A DNA stretch of 18,455 bases from UBA8958 sp964571695. Its GTDB lineage: Bacteria > Desulfobacterota > Syntrophia > Syntrophales > UBA8958. The stretch spans positions 1-18,455 of the forward strand of contig CAZNDG010000051.1 in NCBI GenBank assembly GCA_964571695.1, in the 5' to 3' direction. The position numbers and the translations under genes are program-made. The notes beneath the pieces were generated by a model. The model saw only the letters and a list, made by a program, of their open reading frames with translations, was not told the DNA's origin and made no database searches. Below, one piece after another: positions 1-9,439 of the stretch (its first letter is position 1; the number at the start of each line of letters is the position of its first letter).

Positions 1-117
1 GTTGCGTGATTGAACTTAACGCTTGGTAATGAATAAGGTATATACGTTACCCATTCAGAGGCGAAAAAGATTACTGAGCCGCGGCGAAGCCATTTTTCAA
101 AGGTCTCGCGGTAAATA

Positions 118-141
118 GCGGGTGTTTATATAATCGCCCGC
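118..141 (-). terminator. Weak hairpin downstream of the metalloprotease
   Basis: The arms GCGGGTG and CGCCCGC can form a 7-pair stem (one G-T wobble) around an AT-rich 10-base loop, just past the stop codon of the minus-strand metalloprotease. No run of U follows in the minus direction, so an intrinsic terminator is only a possibility. The rest of positions 1-149 shows no recognisable gene. Confidence 0.25.
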
Positions 142-149
142 CCGGCGAC

Positions 150-3100
150 TCAGGGGCGCGCCAGGGTGCCCATCAGTTCGCAGATGCCCAGGATCTTCCC
201 GGACATGGCCGCCTCGATCTTGTCCTGCGTCGTACCGCCCGCCGGACTGATACTGGCGGCGGAAAGGGCGAAGAGGCGGAAGATGAAACGGTGCGCCCCC
301 GTATTGGCCGTCGGTTCCAGACCGTGATAATAGGTGTTGTGCTTGTCCCAGGAGTTGGTCCCGTGCTTGGCCCCGGCGGGGAGGCTCTTCCCGTCGGCGG
401 CGCCGGCCCCTTCCGCCAGCGACGTCACACCGGCGGGGATATCATAGACGATCCAATAGCTTTTCGTCCCCATCAGAGAGGGGATCTCGTCCGGGTCTTC
501 CACGATGAGCACAAAGCTCTTGGTCCCCGACGGGGGGCTGCTCCAGGACAAGGCCGGGGAAAGTCCGTGAGTCATGTATTTCACCGGTATCGGCTGCTCA
601 TCCCGGAAGGCGCCGCTCTTCATGAGAAAATAGGGAGCGGGCGTGAGCCGCACCTCTGCGGCGGCCTGCATCGTATAGACCGCTTCCTGGCTGCCCACCT
701 TGTCATCCCCGTTGACATCCGCTCCGGAGACGCCATAATCGCTCCGCACCTCCGGCGCCTCCGTGCCTGCCTGGACCTTCATGGTCGTGATCGCGTCCGC
801 CAGGTTTACCGATCCGTCACCGGTAACATCTCCGGGACCCTTGACCTTCAGATCTACACACCGGCTTACGATCATATTGGCATTAGCGGTCTTGTCCAGA
901 AAGTAAGCGGTGCCGCGATAGTTGTTCGACGACAGCAGATTGGTCGTATCGTTCACGGCCATCGTAAAAGTGGTGACGGCCCCCGCCGCCAGGGTGCCGC
1001 TGGTTGTTTCCGAGACGTTGAGCCAGTTCGCATCCCCCAGATATTCCCAGTTGAGGGGGGAGGCGCCGGTGTTCTTCAGGGTGAAGTCAAAACTCCCCGG
1101 TGTGAAGGGTCCCCCCTTGTCGCCGGTGGAGACATAGTTCACCGCCGGGGATACGGTCAGCGGCCCCGGCGACGGTGTCGCCTCGATGGTAGCCTGTCCG
1201 TCGAGGACGATATTGCCCATGCCGCTGGTCTTATTGACAAAGTAAACGTAATTTTTTAAGGTGCCGGGTATCAGGGCGCGGGTGATGTCATTGGCCGCGA
1301 TCTTCACGGCGACGGTGGCGCCCGGCGCCAGGGCGCCCTGGAAGGGTGTTGCCTCCAGCCAACTTTCCTGGACATAAATAATCCAGTTCAGCGCCGATCC
1401 GCCCGTGTTCTGGAGCGTGCAGGCCACGCCGGCCGCCGGCGCAATGGGACCGCCCCGGGAACCGGAGAAGTTGAAGGGATTCGGCGCCGTGACGGCAAGG
1501 ACGCCGGGACCAGTGCCGAGGGACAGGGTCACCGGGCGGGTCGCATTGCCGCTCCCGTTGGTGGCGTTGGTAAAGGAAATCGTATCGCCGTGCGCCCCGG
1601 CGGCAAGGGAGGAGGCGGCGGCGTTGATGCTCACGGCGACAACAACGCTTTCCCCCGCCTTGAGGGTCCCGGCGGCAGGCGCCAGAGTCGTCCAGGCGGC
1701 GGTCTTGGCAGCACTCCAGGAGAGGTCCTTCCTGCCCACATTCCGGAGGAAGAAATTGCTGCCCACCGGGGCAAAGGGACCGCCGACGTACCCGGAAGCC
1801 ACCAGACCTTCGGCGGGACTTACGGCCAGCGCCGCCTCGTCTTCCGGATCGGTGATCGTGAGATTGACGGAACGGACGGCGATGGTTTCCGATCCCTGCT
1901 CCAGGGTGCGGGAAAAGGTGATGTCGGCGGTATATAGACCGGCCGCCATCCCCGCCGCCGCGGTGCCGTTGATAGCAGCCGTAACGATTACCGTTTCCCC
2001 CGCCGCCACTTTGCCGGAAGCGGCCGAAAGCGTCAGCCAGTTGGCATTGGCGGTCTTGGCGACCGTCCAGGAGGCTTCACCCAGCCCCGGATTCTGGATG
2101 GTAAAGTTCTTTGCAGAGGGGGCAAAGGGACCGCCGGTAAAGCCCCAGACGGCGAAGCCGTCCCCTTCGAGGACGTTCAAGGCCTCCTTTAGGACCTGGC
2201 CGACGACGAGCAGGACCGGCCGTCCGGTTGTCCCGGCGCCGTTGGTGGTGTTGGTAAAGACGACGGTATCCCGGTACTGGTTGCGGTCCAGAGTCGCCGC
2301 CGTCGCGGCCTGGATGGAAACCGCGACGTTCTCTTCCGCCCCCGCGGCCAGGGTGCCCGAAGCGGGTGAAACGGACAGCCAGGAGGCGGATTTCGCCGCC
2401 GACCAGGAAATGTCCGCATTGCCCGTATTCTTCAATGTATAGACGGTACTGCCGCTCTCGAAGGGTCCGCCCTGATTCCCCGAGGCAATGAGGCCGACGG
2501 TGGGGCTGACGGAAAGGGCCCCGCCGCTGCCGGTGATCGTAAAATCTCCCGGAGAGACGGCAAAGAAGATGCTGTTTGCCGCCTTGACCATGATCCTCGC
2601 CCGCGTGCAGCCGATATCGGGAAGCGTCACCGTCGCGGCGCCGTTGTTGGACACCCCGGCGAGCAGGGGCGTGGCGTTGAAGGTGAGACCACCGTCCGTG
2701 GAGAGGAGGATGTTCACGGTCGCGGCGCCGGGAAGCACATTGGTTCCGGCCACCTCCCATTTTACGGCGAGGTCCCCGGCGGGCACGGCGGCGGCGCCCG
2801 CCGGGGCGGTTACGCGCAGGGGACCGGCGCCGCCATCCACGTTCACGCGCCGAGTGCCGTAGGCGACGCCGCCCCGCCCATCACGGGCGATGAGACGGAA
2901 ATTCATGGTCCGGGACAGTTGCGGTAGTTTTTCCGCCTTGTCGGCCAGCCCCGTGGCGATACTCTCCAGGGCGGGGAAGGTCCGCTCCGGATTGGTCGCA
3001 GGCCGGAAGAGACGGAACAGCGGCATCCGCCCGTCATCCTCCTCCTTGATCATGGCCTGGGTGCCGCTCCGGTCGAATTCCTCCCACAGATAGGTGAGGG

Positions 3101-4505
3101 GATCGCCGTCGGCATCGGTGGCGGAACCGCTCAATGTAAAGGGGGTTTCCCTGGGGATTGTGGCCTCGGTGCCGGCCTGAACCACCGGCGCCGTATTGGT
3201 CGTCTCGGAAAGGACGAAGCAGTTGCCCATGCCGGCCACGTAGCCCTGGATCTGGTCGAAGTTGCCCGAGTGGAAGGTAGGCTCGCCGAAAAACTGGAAG
3301 CTGTCGTCGTCGCACTGGCCGCTGTAGCTCATGATGGTGGTGCCGCTGCCCGGTTCGTAGGCCATAAGCGGCACATACTGATCCGCCGTGCACAGACCGA
3401 GCTTGCCGTTGTATGTATGATCGGCGTTGAACTGGTGTCCCATCTCGTGGCAGACGAAATCGACGTCATAGGCGTCGCCCTTGGGTTCGTTGAGCCCCGT
3501 GATCGCCATGGCCTTGACGCCGGACCGGCAGACGGCGCCCAGCATGCTGACACCGCCGCTGCTGGTGGAGACGACATGCCCCAGGTCGTAATTTTTATCG
3601 CCGATTTCCCGGTCGATGACCTTCTGGCTCTGTTCGAGGAGGCGGTTCGTGTTGCCGTCGGTGAACGGCGCCGTCAGGGGATCGAGGAAGATCAGCTTGT
3701 CGTTGCCGTTAACGAGATTGAATTCGATGGCCAGCTCCCGCCGGTAGATCTGGTTGACCCGGCTGATCGTCGTGACCATGGCCGCCAGGGGCTTGTTCTT
3801 GTCGGCGCAGGCGCCGCCGCACTGATAACGGGCGTACTCCGCCGTGCAGCCCAGGGCCAGACGGTAGGTACGGATGCGGTCGCTTTTGGGGGGCGTTGTC
3901 TCCATCGGTGTTCGCCCGGCGGGGGAGGTGCTTTCCGGGTTGACCAGGGCGGGGTAATCGGTAAATCTCTTATCGGGGCGATAGTCGCGCTTGTAATAGC
4001 TGGCGTAGGATTCTCCCGGGATGTAGGGATCGACATACCAGGGCCCCTCACCGGCCAGCACCTGGGCGTGGAAGCCCAAAGGCGTCCAATCGAAGGCCAC
4101 GGTGGTTGTCGGGTCGTCGGCCACATAGCCCGTGAAGGTCCTGATCTCGGGATAGCGGGCGGCCAGTTCGGCCGCCATCACCGGTCTTTCCTGAAAGACC
4201 ACCGTGACGAACCGCCCATCCGGCGCGGGCAGCGTGAGCGTCACGCTCTCCTGGGGCGCCCGCGACGCGCCGCCGGTGCTCCGGGCCCGGTCGAGTGTCG
4301 CCGCCAGTAATGCTTCATCCATCCGCAGGCATCGGAAGATCTCCGGTTTGATCCACGGCTCCCGATCCACGGTCAGGGCCCCGCGCTCCGGGGAGGCGGT
4401 GATTTCCTCCCATATCCCGTCGGGCGAACCCGCCCCCAGAACCGTAAAGGGTATGGACATCAGGAAAACAACCGCTGACAGGATGTAAAAAAACCGATTC
4501 TTCAT
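150..4505 (-). CDS. Secreted multidomain zinc metalloprotease with BACON repeats, dockerin-like segment and C-terminal PEBP-like domain
   Basis: This is a 1451-residue exported protein, starting after a good AGAGGAG ribosome site with a 7-base spacer. Residues 1-24 are a signal peptide. The catalytic domain has the metzincin motif HEMGHQFNADH (H353, E354, H357, H363) and a Met-turn IMSYS (M392), as in reprolysin-like M12 peptidases. A PKD/Ig-like region follows (about 440-560), then five BACON-like Ig repeats (about 660-1215), each with a GGPF/GGPI turn, an aromatic/LKNTG-type strand and a W-L core. Two Ca-binding loops of dockerin type (DVTGDGSVNLAD and DVNGDDKVGSQE) lie at about 1222-1285. 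The last 160 residues resemble the YbhB/YbcL phosphatidylethanolamine-binding family (DPDEIP, YWIVYDIP, GAHRFIFRLFAL), with degenerate ligand motifs. It probably degrades extracellular or surface protein. The last gene of a leftward cluster, it follows the acyltransferase by 39 bases. Confidence 0.88.
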   Translation of the reverse strand: MKNRFFYILSAVVFLMSIPFTVLGAGSPDGIWEEITASPERGALTVDREPWIKPEIFRCLRMDEALLAATLDRARSTGGASRAPQESVTLTLPAPDGRFVTVVFQERPVMAAELAARYPEIRTFTGYVADDPTTTVAFDWTPLGFHAQVLAGEGPWYVDPYIPGESYASYYKRDYRPDKRFTDYPALVNPESTSPAGRTPMETTPPKSDRIRTYRLALGCTAEYARYQCGGACADKNKPLAAMVTTISRVNQIYRRELAIEFNLVNGNDKLIFLDPLTAPFTDGNTNRLLEQSQKVIDREIGDKNYDLGHVVSTSSGGVSMLGAVCRSGVKAMAITGLNEPKGDAYDVDFVCHEMGHQFNADHTYNGKLGLCTADQYVPLMAYEPGSGTTIMSYSGQCDDDSFQFFGEPTFHSGNFDQIQGYVAGMGNCFVLSETTNTAPVVQAGTEATIPRETPFTLSGSATDADGDPLTYLWEEFDRSGTQAMIKEEDDGRMPLFRLFRPATNPERTFPALESIATGLADKAEKLPQLSRTMNFRLIARDGRGGVAYGTRRVNVDGGAGPLRVTAPAGAAAVPAGDLAVKWEVAGTNVLPGAATVNILLSTDGGLTFNATPLLAGVSNNGAATVTLPDIGCTRARIMVKAANSIFFAVSPGDFTITGSGGALSVSPTVGLIASGNQGGPFESGSTVYTLKNTGNADISWSAAKSASWLSVSPASGTLAAGAEENVAVSIQAATAATLDRNQYRDTVVFTNTTNGAGTTGRPVLLVVGQVLKEALNVLEGDGFAVWGFTGGPFAPSAKNFTIQNPGLGEASWTVAKTANANWLTLSAASGKVAAGETVIVTAAINGTAAAGMAAGLYTADITFSRTLEQGSETIAVRSVNLTITDPEDEAALAVSPAEGLVASGYVGGPFAPVGSNFFLRNVGRKDLSWSAAKTAAWTTLAPAAGTLKAGESVVVAVSINAAASSLAAGAHGDTISFTNATNGSGNATRPVTLSLGTGPGVLAVTAPNPFNFSGSRGGPIAPAAGVACTLQNTGGSALNWIIYVQESWLEATPFQGALAPGATVAVKIAANDITRALIPGTLKNYVYFVNKTSGMGNIVLDGQATIEATPSPGPLTVSPAVNYVSTGDKGGPFTPGSFDFTLKNTGASPLNWEYLGDANWLNVSETTSGTLAAGAVTTFTMAVNDTTNLLSSNNYRGTAYFLDKTANANMIVSRCVDLKVKGPGDVTGDGSVNLADAITTMKVQAGTEAPEVRSDYGVSGADVNGDDKVGSQEAVYTMQAAAEVRLTPAPYFLMKSGAFRDEQPIPVKYMTHGLSPALSWSSPPSGTKSFVLIVEDPDEIPSLMGTKSYWIVYDIPAGVTSLAEGAGAADGKSLPAGAKHGTNSWDKHNTYYHGLEPTANTGAHRFIFRLFALSAASISPAGGTTQDKIEAAMSGKILGICELMGTLARP

Positions 4506-4544
4506 GGAATAACTCCTCTAAGTGTCTGGGGAACGGACCCCTGA

Positions 4545-5537
4545 TCAATACCTCATGACCCCTTGCCCCTCCAGATCCCGCCCCCCGAAGAGAAAGGCAA
4601 GGACCGCACAGCGGGGAAAGACCCAGCGGCACAGGGCCAGGGGGAGGAGCAGGCCGGCGCCGAAAGTGAACGGAACGATCCACTCCCCGTCAATACCCCG
4701 GGATTTCAGGAGAAAATAAAGGGGAAAAATAAAGAAATACTGCAACAGATAGATCTGCAGGGAGTATCTGCCGCAGGTTTCCAAAAACCGCATGGGGAGC
4801 CACTTTTTGCAGATGAAACAGGAGGAAACGACCCAGAGGCTGCCGGCGACGGCCGTGACCAGGGGCAACCCGGGAAGCTCCCGGCCCCGGGCAAGGAAAT
4901 AGCCGGCGGCAAACACCGCCAGCGCCGCCCCGCAGGTCGAAGGTCTCCCCATGACATTCAGGATTTCCTCCCTTTTCGCGGCCGCCAGGATGCCAAGGTA
5001 ATAATAGACAATGAAATGAAAGACGTTTCCCAGGCCGAAGATCCGGACGTCCGGGGAGTACATCTGGCTCAGGACCAGGAGGGGGGCCAGGAGAACCGCC
5101 GGCAGACGGGCCAGGAGGGGGGCCAGGAGCCACATGATCATGAGGGCGTAGATGAACCACAGGAACAGGGCGGGGTTGTTGCCGGGATACAGGAGGATGT
5201 CCACCGGGAGGTCCGCCAGTGACACGGGTCTCTTTGCCAGGGGGGACGCAAAGTGTTTCAGGGCTGAATACCCTATACTTACTGATAGATAGGGAACGAA
5301 GAGATAAAAGGCCCTCCGGAAGACGGACCGGATTACTTCCGCCACCGGACCGCCCTGGGTGAGACGGGAGGAAAAGAAACCGGACAGGAGAAAAAAAAGG
5401 GGCATATGGAAGCTGTAGATCCAGGAAAAAAGCAGGGGATAGGCATCCCGGACGGGTTCGCTGTGCCCCAGGGCGACCAGGATGATGCCGACCCCCCGGG
5501 CCGCCTGTATCTCCGGAATATACGTTTCCTTTTTCAT
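4545..5537 (-). CDS. Acyltransferase family 3 membrane protein (sugar O-acetylase-like)
   Basis: A 330-residue polytopic inner-membrane protein with about ten hydrophobic segments. The N-terminus reads PEIQAARGVGIILVALGHSE, the first helix and His motif typical of the acyltransferase-3 group (OafA, fucose 4-O-acetylase, NodX-like). The SFHMPLFFLLSGFF stretch is another family signature. Members transfer acyl groups, usually acetyl, from the cytoplasm onto sugars of surface polysaccharides. The length is normal for a stand-alone acyltransferase domain without an SGNH extension. Its position after two glycosyltransferases and a methyltransferase fits decoration of a lipopolysaccharide or exopolysaccharide. 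The acceptor sugar cannot be read from sequence. Confidence 0.85.
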   Translation of the reverse strand: MKKETYIPEIQAARGVGIILVALGHSEPVRDAYPLLFSWIYSFHMPLFFLLSGFFSSRLTQGGPVAEVIRSVFRRAFYLFVPYLSVSIGYSALKHFASPLAKRPVSLADLPVDILLYPGNNPALFLWFIYALMIMWLLAPLLARLPAVLLAPLLVLSQMYSPDVRIFGLGNVFHFIVYYYLGILAAAKREEILNVMGRPSTCGAALAVFAAGYFLARGRELPGLPLVTAVAGSLWVVSSCFICKKWLPMRFLETCGRYSLQIYLLQYFFIFPLYFLLKSRGIDGEWIVPFTFGAGLLLPLALCRWVFPRCAVLAFLFGGRDLEGQGVMRY

Positions 5538-5680
5538 CTGAGCCTATGCTTTTACCTTACTTTGAAGACCACGTAAAGATCGAAATACCGTTCACCCTGT
5601 CATGACGACGAAAGGCGGTATCCAGAAATATCAAATGGTTGCAAAAGCACCGGGGCACGCCGAGGGGATGATCAGACAGT

Positions 5681-6958
5681 TTATGACGACCCAGCCGGGA
5701 CCGCCCCGCCGGGCGCCGCCCCCGGAGATCCGTACCGGCCCCACAGTTCTTCGATTTCTCTTTCCACTTCCGCCACGGTGACAGCCTCCATGCAGGCCCC
5801 GGGGGCCCCGGAAACATCCCGGAGCAGGCAGCGGTCATCCTCCAGCAGACAGGGACTGCACGGGAAAGGCTTCTGGAGGGAGACGATCCACTCCCCCGGG
5901 GGCCGGAAGCGTTCCATCCGGACGGGTCCGAAAAGCGCCACGGCCGGAACATCCAGGGCCGAGGACAGATGGGCGATGGGGCCGTCGTTGGCGACGATGA
6001 GCCGGGAACGTTTCATGAGGGCGAACAGGGAAACGATGTCCGGCTGTCCCGTAATATCGATGATTCCCTCCTGGCGGCAGGAATTACGCGCCACGGCGGC
6101 GGCGACTTCCCGATCCCAGGGGGCCCCCGCCAGGACGATGACGCCTTCGGGACAACGGCGCAACAGCCAGTCCGCCAGTTCGGCAAAGTTTCGCTCCGGC
6201 CATCGCTTCAGATTCTTGCGCGCACCGGGGGCAAAAATAAACAGCGGCCGCCCCGACAGATCTCCGTGCCGAAGAAATTGTTCCGCCCATTCCTCCTGGA
6301 GCGCCGCCGGGTAGATCTCCACACGGGGCCGGGCACCCTCCGTGGCAACGCCCAGCGGCGCCAGCAGGTGGACCGCCTTGTCGATTTCGTGCCGTCCTTC
6401 CTCGAATACCGTGTCCGCCGCGAGGAGATAACGGCCCCCGGTACGGTCGTAGCTCAGGATATGTCCGATACCGCCGAGATAACCGAAGAAAAACAGATGG
6501 CGCAAATCACCCCGGGGATCGACGAGGAGATCGAAACGGCGGCGGCGCAAGCCGGCCAGCAGGCCAAGGAGTTCTCGCCCCTGGTTAACAAGCCCCGCCG
6601 CCCCCCCTTCCGGACGGGACTTCTTCCACCACGGGGCGTCGTAGATCAGCAGTTCGTCGAGATAGGGATTGTTTTCCACCACCGCCTTTCCCCAGGAGGC
6701 AACCAGACAGGTTAACCTCCCCTCCGGATAGCGCTCCTTGAGCAGGCGGAAGACCGGCGTCGTCATGATCACGTCACCGATATGATCGAGACGGACGACG
6801 AGGATCCGTGCGATCCGCTCCGGCGCCAGACCGCCGCGCCGGGGACGGTTCATGCCCAGAAGCCGCCCGGTGCGGACCAGCCACCCGAGGAGGGCATCCG
6901 CCACCTGGGCCAGGCGTTTCTTGGCGGGGTTTTTGATCGACGTCTCTCTCCCGTTCAT
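5681..6958 (-). CDS. Glycosyltransferase family 9 (ADP-heptose:LPS heptosyltransferase-like)
   Basis: A GT9 enzyme of 425 residues from the ATG at 6958. A TTG six bases further upstream is an alternative start, and the AAGGAT ribosome site could serve either. After a basic amphipathic N-terminus come ARILVVRLDHIGDVIMTTP, the RfaF/WaaC N-terminal donor-fold signature, then FAPGARKNLKRWPERNFAEL, and near the end IVANDGPIAHLSSALDVPAV, the conserved D-[GS]-P-x-H nucleotide-sugar loop followed by ALFGP. Family members add heptose or a related sugar to lipid A-core in the cytoplasm. A Cys-rich CSPC segment near the C-terminus matches many deltaproteobacterial homologues. The gene starts 14 bases after the methyltransferase stop, so co-transcription is likely. 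The exact sugar is uncertain. Confidence 0.85.
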   Translation of the reverse strand: MNGRETSIKNPAKKRLAQVADALLGWLVRTGRLLGMNRPRRGGLAPERIARILVVRLDHIGDVIMTTPVFRLLKERYPEGRLTCLVASWGKAVVENNPYLDELLIYDAPWWKKSRPEGGAAGLVNQGRELLGLLAGLRRRRFDLLVDPRGDLRHLFFFGYLGGIGHILSYDRTGGRYLLAADTVFEEGRHEIDKAVHLLAPLGVATEGARPRVEIYPAALQEEWAEQFLRHGDLSGRPLFIFAPGARKNLKRWPERNFAELADWLLRRCPEGVIVLAGAPWDREVAAAVARNSCRQEGIIDITGQPDIVSLFALMKRSRLIVANDGPIAHLSSALDVPAVALFGPVRMERFRPPGEWIVSLQKPFPCSPCLLEDDRCLLRDVSGAPGACMEAVTVAEVEREIEELWGRYGSPGAAPGGAVPAGSS

Positions 6959-6972
6959 TCTCAAAGCTATCC

Positions 6973-7764
6973 TTATCTTCTCCCCACCAGGACATATGCC
7001 AGCCGGCGGCGGCCGTGATAGCGGTTGAAGAAATACCGGACCGAGGTTTTATGGAATCCAAGAACCCCGAGGTAATTCTTAACCACCGGCGGCGGCAAAT
7101 ACCACCAGGTATCCCAGTTCTGCAGCGTCCGGTAGCGAGGTACAAAAGTAGCCTGGGCAGGGGTTAAATAACTTAGGATATGATTCAAGAGATAACGGTT
7201 CCATATGGTCTCACTTACGATTACCGTTTCCTTGGTCAAAGCCAGGGCCTTCTGCAGCGCCAGAAAAGGATTCTGCAGATGGGGGAGGATCGATCCGAAG
7301 GTGGCGATATCCACCGGACCTATTTCCATAGGCAGATCGTAGATGTTGCCATAGACGACCCGGGCCTTTGAGCAATAAGCGCGGTGAGCCAGCCAGTAGC
7401 CGTTGTTGAGCTTTCTAATCGCCTCCCGGCGTTCTGCCAGGATGTGCTGATGATTGGAACCGGCGAAGGGTACGACGTCCCAACTGAAATCTTCCGACAG
7501 ATCGAAGGACACGACCTCCGCCCCCAGGCGTTCCATAAAAAAACAGAAGAATCCCGAGGCTGTACCCATCTCCAGTACCCTCTTGCCCCGGAAATCCACC
7601 CCACCGAGATAGCGATGTTCGAGACCCCGCAAATCCCAGTCCCCGAACACCTCCCCGTAGTTAGGGATATTCATGGAGTGGTAAAAAGCGCAGTCCCGGA
7701 TATCCGTAACCAACCGCGGCGCTGCATAGAGATTATCCTTGAGCACGTCTTCCCCCTGTCTCAT
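6973..7764 (-). CDS. Class I SAM-dependent methyltransferase
   Basis: A 263-residue protein with the Rossmann SAM-binding motif I VLEMGTASGFFCFFMERLGA (about 63-82) and an acidic residue at the end of beta-2 (SFDLS, D88). A motif-IV-like segment (DIATFGSILPHLQNP) includes a possible catalytic or structural acidic residue. The ATG touches the TAA of the upstream glycosyltransferase (TAAATG), indicating translational coupling. A GTG seven codons in, preceded by AGGGGGAA, is an alternative start. From its neighbours it probably methylates a sugar or polysaccharide intermediate in the cytoplasm, but the sequence alone does not fix the substrate. Confidence 0.8.
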   Translation of the reverse strand: MRQGEDVLKDNLYAAPRLVTDIRDCAFYHSMNIPNYGEVFGDWDLRGLEHRYLGGVDFRGKRVLEMGTASGFFCFFMERLGAEVVSFDLSEDFSWDVVPFAGSNHQHILAERREAIRKLNNGYWLAHRAYCSKARVVYGNIYDLPMEIGPVDIATFGSILPHLQNPFLALQKALALTKETVIVSETIWNRYLLNHILSYLTPAQATFVPRYRTLQNWDTWWYLPPPVVKNYLGVLGFHKTSVRYFFNRYHGRRRLAYVLVGRR

Positions 7765-8901
7765 TTATTTTCCCGCCAGTTCCTGAAAGTATCCGGCGTA
7801 ACGTGTAACGACATCGGACCACGAATAGCGGTTCCGGGTCCATTCCCCCACTATGGATCGAATCCCGGCCAGTTCTCCGGACGCCTCCGCGAGGCGGTGG
7901 AGCAGCCGGGCCAGATCACCCGGGTCCTTCCGGAAGAAGAATCCCTGTTCGCCCACCACGTGACGGTTGAAATCCACGTCCACCGCCACGGGCACCGCCC
8001 CCAGACCCATCGCCCGGAGGAGGGACGGGTTCGTCCCGCCCACCTCATGACCGTGGAGGTAGAGATACGCCCCCCGGTACAGGGCGTTCAACCTCCCCTG
8101 ATCGTTTATCCGCCCGGCAAATTTCACTCTGTCATTAGACAACTGTTTGAGTTCCTTCAGATATTCATCGCCGTAGGGGGCGTCGCCGACGACGATTAGG
8201 GGCATCTCCACCTCCGAGGCGACATACTCCCGGATGACGACATCGGTGTTGTTCTCCCGCTCCAGGCGGGCCACCACCAGCAGGTAACCCTCCGGAACCA
8301 ATGCCAGTTCTTCATAAACCGCCGGTTCCACACCGTAGCGGTCCTCCGATCCGTAGGCAATGCAGATCGAGTCGGCGCCGTATTCCCGCCGGTAGTATTC
8401 CAGCATCGCCGGGTTGTCCGTCACGATATTCTTCACCCCCCGGGCGGCCAGCCATTCCACCCACCGGTAATAGCGCCGGGCCAGGTTTCCCCACTTGGTC
8501 CGTTGCCAACCCAGCCCATCGGTATGGATGGCCGTTTTTTTGCCCATCAGCTTCAGGAGGATCACTACGGGGGCGTTGCCGGGATCGACGACGAAATAGA
8601 CGTCGAAGGGGCGGAAGAGGGCGTGGACGGAACAGCAGAAGGTGTGGAAAAGACTCTCGAAACCCTTGATCCGTGTGGAGGGGATGTAGATGCACCGGAC
8701 GCCGGAAACGAAAGGGGGATGGGTTTCGTAGTAATCACTCCGGCAATAGACCGTCACCTCCTGGCCGTAATCGCGGACCAGGCCCGCGGACAATTCCTCC
8801 ACCAGGGTGTCGAACCCCCCGTAATTGGCGGGAATTCCCCGGGCGCCGATGATGGCCACCCGGAGGGGGGAACAGGGGTGCTTAACGGCATTCTCTAACA
8901 T
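7765..8901 (-). CDS. DUF1972/GT4 glycosyltransferase (rhamnosyltransferase-like)
   Basis: A 378-residue GT-B enzyme. The N-terminal half starts RVAIIGARGIPANYGGFDTL (residues 14-33), the hallmark of the DUF1972 family placed before a GT4 C-terminal domain. The C-terminal half has YLLVVARLERENN and HEVGGTNPSLLRAMGLGAVP, the GT4 nucleotide-sugar site. Characterised relatives act as rhamnosyl- or other sugar transferases in O-antigen, capsule or EPS assembly. The ribosome site AGGAG lies about seven bases before the ATG. It is the first gene of the tightly packed polysaccharide run (stop/start contact with the methyltransferase), and a short palindrome sits just upstream. Confidence 0.85.
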   Translation of the reverse strand: MLENAVKHPCSPLRVAIIGARGIPANYGGFDTLVEELSAGLVRDYGQEVTVYCRSDYYETHPPFVSGVRCIYIPSTRIKGFESLFHTFCCSVHALFRPFDVYFVVDPGNAPVVILLKLMGKKTAIHTDGLGWQRTKWGNLARRYYRWVEWLAARGVKNIVTDNPAMLEYYRREYGADSICIAYGSEDRYGVEPAVYEELALVPEGYLLVVARLERENNTDVVIREYVASEVEMPLIVVGDAPYGDEYLKELKQLSNDRVKFAGRINDQGRLNALYRGAYLYLHGHEVGGTNPSLLRAMGLGAVPVAVDVDFNRHVVGEQGFFFRKDPGDLARLLHRLAEASGELAGIRSIVGEWTRNRYSWSDVVTRYAGYFQELAGK

Positions 8902-8919
8902 AGTCTGCTCCTACCGCCA

Positions 8920-8934
8920 TACCCGAATCGGGTA
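8920..8934. repeat. Short perfect palindrome TACCCGA-A-TCGGGTA
   Basis: Seven-base arms around one central base lie between the ComEA-like gene and the glycosyltransferase start, about 20 bases before the latter's ATG in its reading direction. With no U tract it is not a convincing terminator. It could be an operator or a small RNA hairpin in the leader. The function is unknown. Confidence 0.3.
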
Positions 8935-8992
8935 CAACGCAAGATGAGATCATTCAATCGGGGGGCTACATTTTCCTACAAGCCGCCGACCG

Positions 8993-9379
8993 TTACCGCT
9001 TCGGCGCCGTTTTCTTCCGCGGCGGCTGTTTGGCTACGACCCGGTCCTTGATCCGGTCGTAGCCCTGCCCGGAGAGGATTTTCATGGATTTCAACTGATC
9101 CTTCTTCGCAAAGGGGCGGCTCCTTATGATCTCCCGGGCCGTCGCCTCGCCGATGCCGGGCAGGGTCATGAGCTGCTCCTTTGTCGCCGTGTTCAGGTCC
9201 AGAAGTTCCGCCGTTCCGGACGCCGGCACACCACCCTGTTTCGGCGCCTTAACGGCCGGGGCCGGGGCCGGGGCGCCCTTCACCGCCGTCTTCGATTCCG
9301 CCGCCCAGCCGGACGCCGCGGCAAACATCACCGCCGCGACCACCACCAACATCTTGATCCATAAATCCCTTGCCAACAT
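8993..9379 (-). CDS. Exported ComEA-like helix-hairpin-helix protein
   Basis: A 128-residue protein. The chosen start (9379) has a strong AAGGAGG site five bases upstream. An in-frame start 16 codons earlier lacks one and would place charged residues before the signal peptide. Residues 1-26 form a signal peptide (basic start, hydrophobic VVVAAVMFAAA, then WAAES). A Pro/Ala/Lys linker follows, then a ComEA-type double HhH domain: LLDLNTATKEQLMTLPGIGE and ATAREIIRSRPFAKKDQL. The C-terminus is basic (PPRKKTAPKR). ComEA proteins bind double-stranded DNA in the periplasm or at the surface during natural transformation. Many short HhH proteins of this form exist outside competence loci, and no other com gene is visible here, so a role in DNA uptake is only suggested. 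Confidence 0.8.
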   Translation of the reverse strand: MLARDLWIKMLVVVAAVMFAAASGWAAESKTAVKGAPAPAPAVKAPKQGGVPASGTAELLDLNTATKEQLMTLPGIGEATAREIIRSRPFAKKDQLKSMKILSGQGYDRIKDRVVAKQPPRKKTAPKR

Positions 9380-9384
9380 TTCCC

Positions 9385-9391
9385 CCTCCTT
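9385..9391 (-). promoter_or_regulatory. Ribosome binding site AAGGAGG that fixes the start of the ComEA-like gene
   Basis: AAGGAGG on the minus strand, separated by GGGAA from the ATG at 9377-9379. It favours the shorter protein whose N-terminus is a clean signal peptide. Confidence 0.7.
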
Positions 9392-9439
9392 GGGCATCCC
9401 TATGTACCCTTTCCCTATAACGATCATTTCTCATACTAT

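Noticed and set aside
291..1259. Plus-strand open frame of 322 codons, plus others at 1405-2442 and 3270-4310
   Set aside because: These are antisense shadows of the GC-rich metalloprotease gene, with no family motifs and Arg/Gly/Pro-rich content.
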